DNA of 10,741 nt, taken from the NCBI GenBank assembly GCA_046152925.1, contig JBJXFX010000063.1:1-10741 (forward strand), given 5' to 3'. Numbering within the stretch: position 1 is the stretch's first letter; every line of letters starts with the position of its first letter. The stretch comes from CAMAUF01 sp046152925. GTDB taxonomy: Bacteria > Chloroflexota > Dehalococcoidia > Tepidiformales > Tepidiformaceae. The notes beneath the pieces are model-generated. The model worked only from the letters and a program-made list of their open reading frames with translations, did not search any database and was not told the origin of the DNA. The position numbers and the translations under genes were made by a program. Shown here piece by piece: positions 5,053 through 10,741 of this stretch.

Positions 5053-6056
5053 CGAATCCGTGGTACACCGCGCCAGACGGCCTTGTGCCACTAGCCGACA
5101 TCAGGGCCGAGCGGGTCGAGTGGCTGTGGCCGGGCCGGATCCCGTGCGGCGCGCTCACGGTCGTCGACGGCGACCCAGGCCTCGGAAAATCGACAGTGTT
5201 GGTGGATATCGCCGCGCGCGTCTCGACGGGGACCGCGATGCCCGGCAGCAACACCGCAGCGACGCGTGGTGGAGCTGATGTCCTCTTCCTGAGCGCCGAG
5301 GACTCGCCGAGCCACACGCTGCGGCCCCGTCTGGAGGCCGCGGGCGGTGACCTTGCGCGCGTTCACGTCTTCGGGCCGGAAGCGGAGTTCCAGACGCTCG
5401 ACGACCACGCATACTTCCGTGCGGCCATTGAGGAGAGGAGCGCCAAGCTGGTGGTCATCGACCCGTTTGTGGCGTTGCTCCCGTCCTTTGTCGACGCCTT
5501 CCGCGACCAGGAGATCCGGAGCCTGCTCCGGCCGTTCGCCGTCGTGGCGGGTGAGCTCGGGTGCGCGATCGTCCTGATCCGGCACCTTACGAAAGCGGCG
5601 GGTCCGGCAGCGATTTACCGCGGCGGCGGGAGCATCGGCATCATCGCGGCGGCCCGCTCCGGCCTGCTTTTGGCCAAAGACCCGCGTGCACCAAGCGACC
5701 GCGTACTGGCGTCGATCAAGAGCAATCTTGGGCCGCCTCCGCCGGCCCTGGGGTTGCGCGTCGTGCCGCACGGCGAGACGTCGCGAATCGAGTGGCTGGG
5801 CGAAACGGACCTCACGGCCGACCAGCTGGTCGCGCCGCCCCCGAACGACGGACGTCGGATAGACGAGGCGGCCGACTTCCTCCGGGCCGAATTGGCCAAC
5901 GGACCGGTTTCTAGCAAGGACCTCTACGAGCGCGCAAAGGCGGAAGGTGTCACCGAGCGGACCCTGCAGCGGGCCAAGCGAGAGTTGGCCGTGAAGTCGT
6001 TCCCGGAGGGCGCGGGCTGGTCCTGGCGACTCCCGACCACGGCGGGCAAGGGATGA
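5049..6056 (+). CDS. AAA_25/RepA-like RecA-fold ATPase
   Basis: The 335-aa product is a RecA-fold NTPase like those of plasmid RepA helicases and the AAA_25 proteins of integrative elements. Visible motifs: Walker A GDPGLGKST at 41-49, the acidic SAED segment at 82-85, Walker B LVVIDP at 134-139, and RHLTKA at 178-183, where hexameric helicases carry sensor/arginine-finger residues. The C-terminal 60 residues (about 272-328) look like a winged helix (GPVSSKDLYERAKAEGVTERTLQRAKREL), suggesting DNA binding. It is translationally coupled to the excisionase-like gene, and a cluster of 9-bp repeats begins at its stop codon. A role in replicating or maintaining the excised element is likely; the exact partner (primase, helicase loader) is not visible. 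Confidence 0.9.
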   Translation: MTNPWYTAPDGLVPLADIRAERVEWLWPGRIPCGALTVVDGDPGLGKSTVLVDIAARVSTGTAMPGSNTAATRGGADVLFLSAEDSPSHTLRPRLEAAGGDLARVHVFGPEAEFQTLDDHAYFRAAIEERSAKLVVIDPFVALLPSFVDAFRDQEIRSLLRPFAVVAGELGCAIVLIRHLTKAAGPAAIYRGGGSIGIIAAARSGLLLAKDPRAPSDRVLASIKSNLGPPPPALGLRVVPHGETSRIEWLGETDLTADQLVAPPPNDGRRIDEAADFLRAELANGPVSSKDLYERAKAEGVTERTLQRAKRELAVKSFPEGAGWSWRLPTTAGKG

Positions 6057-6110
6057 TCGCCAAGGTCGCCAAGTGCGCCACGCTCGCGGACGTTGGCGAC
6101 GTTGGCGATC
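6055..6110. repeat. 18-bp inverted repeat built from 9-bp tandem units
   Basis: The left arm gatcgccaaggtcgccaa (6055-6072) and right arm ttggcgacgttggcgatc (6093-6110) pair at 17 of 18 positions around a 20-nt loop. Each arm is a tandem of 9-mers; on the right gacgttggc occurs at 6089-6097 and 6098-6106. It begins inside the stop codon of the ATPase gene. It could terminate the operon, although no T-run follows, or act as an iteron-like binding site for the ATPase. Confidence 0.7.
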
Positions 6111-6155
6111 TTGAGCCAGGCTCAAGGCGTCCCAAGGAACGCGCTGCTCCCAAGC

Positions 6156-6173
6156 TGATTTGGGTGATTTGGG
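6156..6173. repeat. Tandem 9-bp direct repeat tgatttggg
   Basis: tgatttggg is repeated exactly at 6156-6164 and 6165-6173, followed by tcgc. Its TTGG core and 9-bp period match the units at 6089-6110, making it a second cluster of the same type. It ends 5 bp before the TATACT box of the next gene, where a -35 element would lie, so a protein bound here would affect that promoter. Confidence 0.6.
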
Positions 6174-6178
6174 TCGCA

Positions 6179-6184
6179 TATACT
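6179..6184 (+). promoter_or_regulatory. TATACT -10 box, 6 nt before the ATG: leaderless promoter
   Basis: TATACT, close to the TATAAT consensus, is followed by 6 nt and then the ATG at 6191. There is no ribosome site. This supports 6191 as the true start of the HTH gene and mirrors the arrangement at 3314-3326. Confidence 0.55.
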
Positions 6185-6190
6185 GGCACC

Positions 6191-6625
6191 ATGGCAGCGC
6201 GCCCGGCCCACATCATGCAGAACGCCCGCGAACGCGTCCTCGAAGCCTTAGAGCTGGGCCATTCTCGGGTCGGAGCCTGCGCGCAGGCAGGAATCCGCGA
6301 CCAAACGCTCCGGAACTGGATGTGGAACGACGCCTCGTTTCGTGAGGCAGTGGAAGCCTCCGAGCGGACCGCGCTCGCTCAGGTGGAGTCGGTCTTCCTT
6401 GCGGGTGCGATGCGGGATCCTCGTCTCGCCCTTGCGTACTTGGAGCGTCGTGAGGCGACATGGCGGCGCTCGACCGTGGTCGACATGGCGCCGGAGACGG
6501 CCGCGGTTCTCCTCCAGGGGCTGACCGATGCTCAGTTCGGAGAACTCTGCGGGCTGATTCTGCGAGAAACGGGGAACGAGCAGCCTCTCACCTCGCCAGG
6601 AGCCAAAGCGTTGCTTTCGGAGTGA
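6191..6625 (+). CDS. Terminase-small-subunit-like HTH protein
   Basis: The product is 144 aa from ATG 6191. Residues about 24-52 (HSRVGACAQAGIRDQTLRNW, then a segment with FREAV) follow the HTH pattern of many phage small-terminase and related DNA-binding proteins, AC-x2-AGI-x3-TL-x2-W. Further on, MRDPRLALAYLERREATW matches the LER-x4-W segment typical of this group. No large terminase is nearby, so a packaging role is not established; it may be a regulator or a DNA-recognition protein of a satellite. A longer reading from 6053 would translate the 9-bp repeat region into low-complexity sequence and is not favoured. It is followed by the restriction cassette. Confidence 0.75.
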   Translation: MAARPAHIMQNARERVLEALELGHSRVGACAQAGIRDQTLRNWMWNDASFREAVEASERTALAQVESVFLAGAMRDPRLALAYLERREATWRRSTVVDMAPETAAVLLQGLTDAQFGELCGLILRETGNEQPLTSPGAKALLSE

Positions 6626-6688
6626 ACTCACACTCGCCGCGGTGGACGGGCGCGCTCTTCAGCCGGCCCGCCTCCGATGCTCATGACG

Positions 6689-6694
6689 TATGAT
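6689..6694 (+). promoter_or_regulatory. TATGAT -10-like box upstream of the restriction gene
   Basis: TATGAT differs from the consensus at one position and would give a transcript starting near 6701, with a leader of about 40 nt that includes the ggag site at 6730-6733. No convincing -35 is visible. Confidence 0.3.
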
Positions 6695-6743
6695 GCCCTG
6701 CCAACCGCGGCGTCTCCGACGACGCTGGCGGAGCGGATGTGTG

Positions 6744-9700
6744 GTGACCGACTTCTTCGAGCAGCCGATCCTGAACTCACCGTATGCGTACCCCGAGCGG
6801 CATTGGGAACTCGACGATTTCGGCCAGCCCACGGGCGCCCTCATCGCGGGGCGCCGGGGCGCCAAGTTCATCGTGCCTATCCCGAAAGCGCAACAGCGGC
6901 GGTCGAGCGCACAGCGCGCTCTGCTTGAGAGCGAAGAACCCGACCACCGCTACGACCCAAACCCGCTGATCAACAACCTCCGCACCGAGCTGGAGAAGTG
7001 GCGCCGGATCCCAAACCCGAGCCATTGGAACGTGACGCCAGAGACGGCCCGCCTCCTCCAGCATTGGCGGACGCACGAGTTCAGCGGCGTCCGCCCGTTC
7101 TACTGCCAAATCGAAGCCGTCGAGACCGCGATCTGGCTGACCGAAGTCGCACCTCAGACGGCAGCGGGCCGAGGCTTCCTCGACCACCTCCGCCGGGCCA
7201 ACGGGGAGGCCAACCCCGAACTCGTGCGCCTTGCTTTGAAGCTCGCCACCGGGGCCGGCAAGACGACCGTGATGGCGATGCTCATCGCGTGGCAAGCGAT
7301 CAACGCCGCGCGGAGGCCGACGAGCAACCGCTTCACGCGCGGGTTCCTGATTGTCACCCCTGGGATCACGATCAAGGACCGCCTCCGCGTCCTCCAGCCG
7401 AACGACCCGGACAGTTACTTCAAGACACGGGAATTGGTCCCGCCGGACATGCTGCCCGACCTCGGACGGGCGAAGATCGTCATCACCAACTACCACGCCT
7501 TCAAGCTGCGCGAGCGCATGCCGCTGGCGAGCGGGACGCGCGCCCTTCTTCGGGGACGAGGCGGCGACGAGTTGGACACGCGTGAGACTGAGGGCCAAAT
7601 GGTCCAGCGGGTGATGGGCGACCTGATGGGCATGAAGAACATCCTCGCCCTGAACGACGAGGCGCATCACTGCTACCGCGAGAAGCCCGGCGCGCCCGAC
7701 GAGGACGACCTCACGGCGGACGACCGGCAGGAAGCGAAGAAGAACAACGAAGAGGCCCGGCTCTGGATCTCCGGCCTGGAGATGGTGAAGCGCAAGGTCG
7801 GGCTCCTCAGCCCGTTCAACGTCATCGACCTCTCAGCCACGCCTTTCTTCCTCCGCGGCTCGGGTTACAAGGAAGGCACCCTGTTTCCGTGGACGATGAG
7901 CGACTTCTCGCTCATGGATGCGATCGAGTGCGGCGTGGTCAAGCTGCCTCGCGTGCCCATCGCCGACAACATCCCCGGCCAAGAGGCCCCGATGTACCGG
8001 AATCTCTGGGCCAACGTCCGCGACAAGATGCCGAAGAAGGGCCGGGCCAAGGCCAAGGACGAGGGCCTCGACCCGGAGAGCCTCCCGACGCCGGTGAAGA
8101 CGGCCCTCGAAGCGCTCTACGGCCACTATGAGAAGACCTTCCGGGCCTGGGAAGCGGCCGGCACGCGCGTCCACCCGTGCTTCATCGTCGTCTGCCAGAA
8201 CACGTCCGCGTCGAAACTCGTCTTTGACTTCATCTCCGGGTACACCCGCAAGCTGGCCGACGGGACCGAGCCCTTCCGGAACGGGGCGTTCGCGCTTTTC
8301 CGGAACTTCGACGACCAAGGCACGCCGCTCAAGCGCCCCAACACGCTGCTGATCGACAGCGAGCAACTTGAAGCCGGCGAAGCGCTGAGCCCCGAGTTCA
8401 AAGCCGCGGCGAGCGACGAGATCGAACGGTTCAAGCGCGAGCGGATCGAGCGTTCGGGCGACCAGCGGGACGCCGAGATCCCGCCGGAGGACCTGCTCCG
8501 CGAGGTCATGAACACGGTTGGCAAGGAAGGCCAACTCGGCGAGTCCATCCGCTGCGTGGTCTCAGTCTCCATGCTGACCGAGGGCTGGGACGCGAACACG
8601 GTCACGCACGTCCTCGGGCTCCGCGCCTTTGGGACACAACTCCTCTGCGAGCAGGTGATCGGACGTGCCCTGCGGCGGCAGTCCTACGACCTCAACGATG
8701 ACGGACTGTTCAACGTCGAGTACGCCGACGTGCTCGGCATCCCGTTCGACTTCAACGCAAAGCCCGTCGTCGCAGCGACGCAGAAGCCGCGCGACCTGAT
8801 CCGCGTCTTCGCCGTGAGCCCGGAGCGGGACGCGTGCGAGATCCGGTTCCCGCGCGTCGCAGGCTACCGGGTCGACCTTCCTGAGGAGCAGCTCTCCGCC
8901 GCCTTTACTGACGACTCAATCCTCCGGCTCACGCCAGAGCTGACCGGACCAACGATCACCCGGAACGCCGGGATCCTCGGCGAAGCGGTGGACCTCAACT
9001 TGATCCACACCGGCGACCTGCGGGTTTCGACGCTGCTGATGCACCTGACGAAGCGGCTGATCGAAACGAAGTGGCGCGACCCCGATGGCGAAGCGCGCTA
9101 CAACCTGTACGGCCAGCTCAAACGGATCGCCAAGGAGTGGCTCGACACCTACCTCGTCCCCGTGGGGAACACCTACCCCGCGCAGCTCATGTATGCCGAA
9201 CTGGCCGACATGGCCTGCGAACGGATCACCGCGGCCATCGTCCGCGCGGAACAGGGAGCGCGGCCGATCAGGGCCGTCGTCGACCCCTACAACCCCGAGG
9301 GCTCAACCGCGCACGTCCGGTTCACGACCTCACAGGAGAACCGGTGGCAGACGGCGGCCAACCGTTGCCACGTGAACTGGGCGATCCTCGATAGCAACTG
9401 GGAAGCCGAGATGTGCCGCGTGCTGGAGTCCCACCCGCGCGTCCATGCCTACGTGAAGAACCACAACCTCGGCTTCGAGGTCCCTTACCAGTTCAAGAGC
9501 GAGACCAAGACTTACAAGCCGGACTACATCGTCCAGCTCGACGACGGCCATGGCGGGGACGACCTCCTCAACCTCGTGGTCGAGGTGAAGGGCTTCCGCG
9601 GCGAAGACGCCAAGGACAAGAAGCTCACGATGGAGACCTACTGGGTCCCCGGCGTCAACAACCTCCAGCGGTACGGCCGCTGGGCGTTCGCGGAGTTCAC

Positions 9701-9797
9701 CGACCTCTACACGCTCCAGTCGGACTTTGAGGCGAAGGTCGAAGCTGAACTCAGCCGGATCATCGACGAGGCGATGGCCATGGAGGTGCGGGGATGA
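6744..9797 (+). CDS. res: Type III-like restriction enzyme, DEAH helicase with PD-(D/E)xK nuclease
   Basis: The product is 1017 aa counted from GTG 6744. It begins TDFFEQPILNSPY...HWELDD, the typical start of the Res proteins known as the BPTD_3080 restriction endonuclease family. Domains in order: N-terminal region; SF2 helicase with Walker A ATGAGKTT (168-175), DEAH (305-308), SATPF (365-369) and motif VI QVIGRALRR (637-645); then a C-terminal nuclease with YKPDY (D927) and VVEVKG (E947, K949). It should translocate on DNA and cut unmodified sites together with the methyltransferase at 10023. The start is GTG 6744 (or 6741), 7-10 nt after ggag; an in-frame ATG at 6690 would add an off-family arginine-rich leader and overlap the -10 box. 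The reading frame is intact. Confidence 0.92.
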   Translation: MTDFFEQPILNSPYAYPERHWELDDFGQPTGALIAGRRGAKFIVPIPKAQQRRSSAQRALLESEEPDHRYDPNPLINNLRTELEKWRRIPNPSHWNVTPETARLLQHWRTHEFSGVRPFYCQIEAVETAIWLTEVAPQTAAGRGFLDHLRRANGEANPELVRLALKLATGAGKTTVMAMLIAWQAINAARRPTSNRFTRGFLIVTPGITIKDRLRVLQPNDPDSYFKTRELVPPDMLPDLGRAKIVITNYHAFKLRERMPLASGTRALLRGRGGDELDTRETEGQMVQRVMGDLMGMKNILALNDEAHHCYREKPGAPDEDDLTADDRQEAKKNNEEARLWISGLEMVKRKVGLLSPFNVIDLSATPFFLRGSGYKEGTLFPWTMSDFSLMDAIECGVVKLPRVPIADNIPGQEAPMYRNLWANVRDKMPKKGRAKAKDEGLDPESLPTPVKTALEALYGHYEKTFRAWEAAGTRVHPCFIVVCQNTSASKLVFDFISGYTRKLADGTEPFRNGAFALFRNFDDQGTPLKRPNTLLIDSEQLEAGEALSPEFKAAASDEIERFKRERIERSGDQRDAEIPPEDLLREVMNTVGKEGQLGESIRCVVSVSMLTEGWDANTVTHVLGLRAFGTQLLCEQVIGRALRRQSYDLNDDGLFNVEYADVLGIPFDFNAKPVVAATQKPRDLIRVFAVSPERDACEIRFPRVAGYRVDLPEEQLSAAFTDDSILRLTPELTGPTITRNAGILGEAVDLNLIHTGDLRVSTLLMHLTKRLIETKWRDPDGEARYNLYGQLKRIAKEWLDTYLVPVGNTYPAQLMYAELADMACERITAAIVRAEQGARPIRAVVDPYNPEGSTAHVRFTTSQENRWQTAANRCHVNWAILDSNWEAEMCRVLESHPRVHAYVKNHNLGFEVPYQFKSETKTYKPDYIVQLDDGHGGDDLLNLVVEVKGFRGEDAKDKKLTMETYWVPGVNNLQRYGRWAFAEFTDLYTLQSDFEAKVEAELSRIIDEAMAMEVRG

Positions 9798-9817
9798 TGG
9801 CGGTTTCTCGCTGGTGT

Positions 9818-9858
9818 TTGGCCCTCACCCCAGCCCTCTCCCCCAAGGGGAGAGGGGG
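9818..9858. repeat. REP-like repeat, copy A
   Basis: ttggccctcacccca (9818-9832) is followed by a 10-bp hairpin ccctctcccc (9834-9843)/ggggagaggg (9847-9856) with a 3-nt loop. It is the head of a direct pair with copy B at 9929. The sequence type (CCCTCACCCC, then CTCTCCCC palindrome) is a widespread intergenic palindrome in high-GC bacteria. Confidence 0.75.
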
Positions 9859-9873
9859 CCCGCGATACATCGC

Positions 9874-9905
9874 CCACCATATTGGGGGTATCACCAATAT
9901 GGTGG
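9874..9905. repeat. Perfect 12-bp inverted repeat between two REP-like repeats
   Basis: ccaccatattgg (9874-9885) and ccaatatggtgg (9894-9905) are exact reverse complements with an 8-nt loop. It is more AT-rich than its surroundings and is followed by no T-run. It lies between the two REP-like copies; a smaller palindrome gcgat-ac-atcgc (9862-9873) abuts its left arm. Confidence 0.75.
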
Positions 9906-9928
9906 CCACAGCCTCGGACCGCTTGCGC

Positions 9929-9970
9929 TTGGCCCTCACCCCAACCTTCTCCCCTTGGCGGAGAGGGAGC
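9929..9970. repeat. REP-like repeat, copy B
   Basis: This begins with the same 15 bases as copy A (ttggccctcacccca, 9929-9943), 111 bp downstream and in the same orientation. Its hairpin, cttctcc...ggagagg, is shorter (7 bp with a G-T pair), so it has diverged more. Confidence 0.7.
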
Positions 9971-10022
9971 AGACGGGGCGCCACCAACCACCACCCACGA
10001 CCCACTAACCACGGACACCACC

Positions 10023-10741
10023 ATGCCTCCTAAGCGCCCCAGCCCCGCGACCCGCAAGCTCATCGACGACTTCACGCACAGCGACGCGACTCGCAGGAAC
10101 ATCCCGACGGCCGAGTACGAGGCCGTGATGGACGAGGAGATGAAAGCGCCCGTCCGCGTCGCCTATGAGCGGCGCAATCGCGACCTGGACCCGCAACTCG
10201 TGTGGCGCGGGAAGGATGAGCAGGACTGGAGCGACCTCGTCGTCCAGGCGCCGCCGCTCTACATCCAGGAGAAGGTGCACCCGAAGGCGCTGATCGACGA
10301 CCTGCGGCGGGCGAGCCGCGAAGCGCCGCCGGCGGGTGACCACCAGGTCTCACTCTTCGCTGACTTCAACGGGCTCCCGGCAGGGGCCGACGCGACCGAC
10401 TTCTACCAGCACGAGGGCAAGTGGCAGAACCGGATGATCCTGGGCGACTCGCTCCAGGTGATGGCGAGCCTGGCCGAGCGCGAGGGCCTGCGCGGGCGCG
10501 TGCAGTGCATCTACTTCGACCCGCCCTACGGCATCAAGTTCAACAGCAACTTCCAGTGGTCCACAACCAGCCGCGACGTGAAGGACGGCAAGGCCGACCA
10601 CATCACCCGCGAGCCCGAGCAGGTCAAAGCCTTCCGCGACACCTGGCGCGACGGCATCCACAGCTACCTCACCTACCTGCGGGATCGGCTCACCGTCGCC
10701 CGCGATCTCCTCACCGATTCCGGCTCCATCTTCGTGCAGAT
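10023..10741 (+). CDS. mod: N6-adenine DNA methyltransferase (type III-like Mod), N-terminal part
   Basis: The frame opens at ATG 10023 and runs 239 codons to the window edge without a stop. After an N-terminal region rich in charged residues comes the segment MILGDSLQVMASLAEREG and then IYFDPPYGIKFNSNFQW, in which DPPYG (166-170) is catalytic motif IV of N6-adenine methyltransferases. With motif IV this early, the AdoMet-binding FxGSGTT motif should follow beyond the edge (beta-class order, as in type III Mod). It would methylate the same sites the upstream enzyme cuts and supply its target recognition. No Shine-Dalgarno is visible before the ATG. The order res-mod is the reverse of classical type III operons. 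Confidence 0.92.
   Translation, partial: MPPKRPSPATRKLIDDFTHSDATRRNIPTAEYEAVMDEEMKAPVRVAYERRNRDLDPQLVWRGKDEQDWSDLVVQAPPLYIQEKVHPKALIDDLRRASREAPPAGDHQVSLFADFNGLPAGADATDFYQHEGKWQNRMILGDSLQVMASLAEREGLRGRVQCIYFDPPYGIKFNSNFQWSTTSRDVKDGKADHITREPEQVKAFRDTWRDGIHSYLTYLRDRLTVARDLLTDSGSIFVQ

Noticed and set aside
5091..6179. Long minus-strand frame opposite the ATPase gene
   Set aside because: Antisense shadow with no domain features; the + strand frame has Walker motifs.
6053..6190. Upstream start of the HTH gene at ATG 6053, overlapping the ATPase stop
   Set aside because: The added 46 residues translate the 9-bp repeat cluster into low-complexity sequence, and a good -10 box lies 6 nt before ATG 6191.
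6690..6743. ATG 6690 as start of the restriction gene
   Set aside because: It overlaps a TATGAT box and adds an arginine-rich leader not typical of the family; GTG 6744 follows a ggag ribosome site and begins with the conserved TDFFEQPILNSPY.
9874..9905. 12-bp inverted repeat as an intrinsic terminator of res
   Set aside because: No T-run follows on either strand and it is AT-rich in the stem; kept as a repeat only.

Overview
The window is high-GC bacterial DNA. It joins a piece of ordinary chromosome (about 1-1974) to the left end of an integrated mobile island (about 1975 to beyond the right edge). The host cannot be named. Two genes, at 3326 and 6191, have a TAnnnT box exactly 6 nt before the ATG, the layout of leaderless transcripts. 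Together with the GC content and the many short palindromic and heptamer repeats, this fits lineages such as Chloroflexota, Deinococcota or Actinomycetota better than Enterobacteria; this placement is inference.

Left part, 1-1974. A minus-strand gene enters from the left edge (start at 53). Its 17 visible residues resemble the N-terminus of an IS110-family (DEDD) transposase. The 160 bases upstream of its start are unusually rich in hairpins and could encode the bridge RNA expected there; a REP-like palindrome also lies in this stretch. Next come a small CCCH zinc-knuckle protein of unknown function (315-797), an epoxide hydrolase with all catalytic residues (958-1815), and a tRNA-Lys(TTT) gene (1899-1974). 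Degenerate 7-bp repeats lie on both sides of the epoxide hydrolase in inverted orientation.

Island, from about 1975. A tyrosine integrase (2127-3257, minus) reads towards the tRNA-Lys 3' end, the classic arrangement of an element integrated at a tRNA. Divergent from it is a zinc-ribbon protein (3326-3688) with a predicted leaderless promoter overlapped by an inverted repeat. A larger protein with a C-terminal CGNR-like zinc finger (3645-4772, minus) converges on it. Divergent from that, with an 8-bp inverted repeat in the shared intergenic region, is a two-gene operon: an excisionase-like HTH protein (4870-5052) and an AAA_25/RepA-like RecA-fold ATPase (5049-6056), overlapping by ATGA. A 120-bp cluster of 9-bp repeats follows, with an 18-bp inverted repeat (17/18 match). 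Then comes a small terminase-like HTH protein (6191-6625).

Cargo, 6744 to the right edge. A type III-like restriction-modification cassette in res-then-mod order: a large DEAH helicase with a C-terminal PD-(D/E)xK nuclease, then an N6-adenine methyltransferase with DPPYG, cut by the window edge. The 225 bp between them hold two direct REP-like repeats with a perfect 12-bp inverted repeat between them.

The simplest reading is an integrative element or satellite with int/xis, an ATPase replication or maintenance module, and a restriction-modification system as cargo. The most worthwhile leads are the possible bridge-RNA region, the 9-bp repeat cluster beside the ATPase gene, and the uncharacterised zinc-finger proteins of the island.
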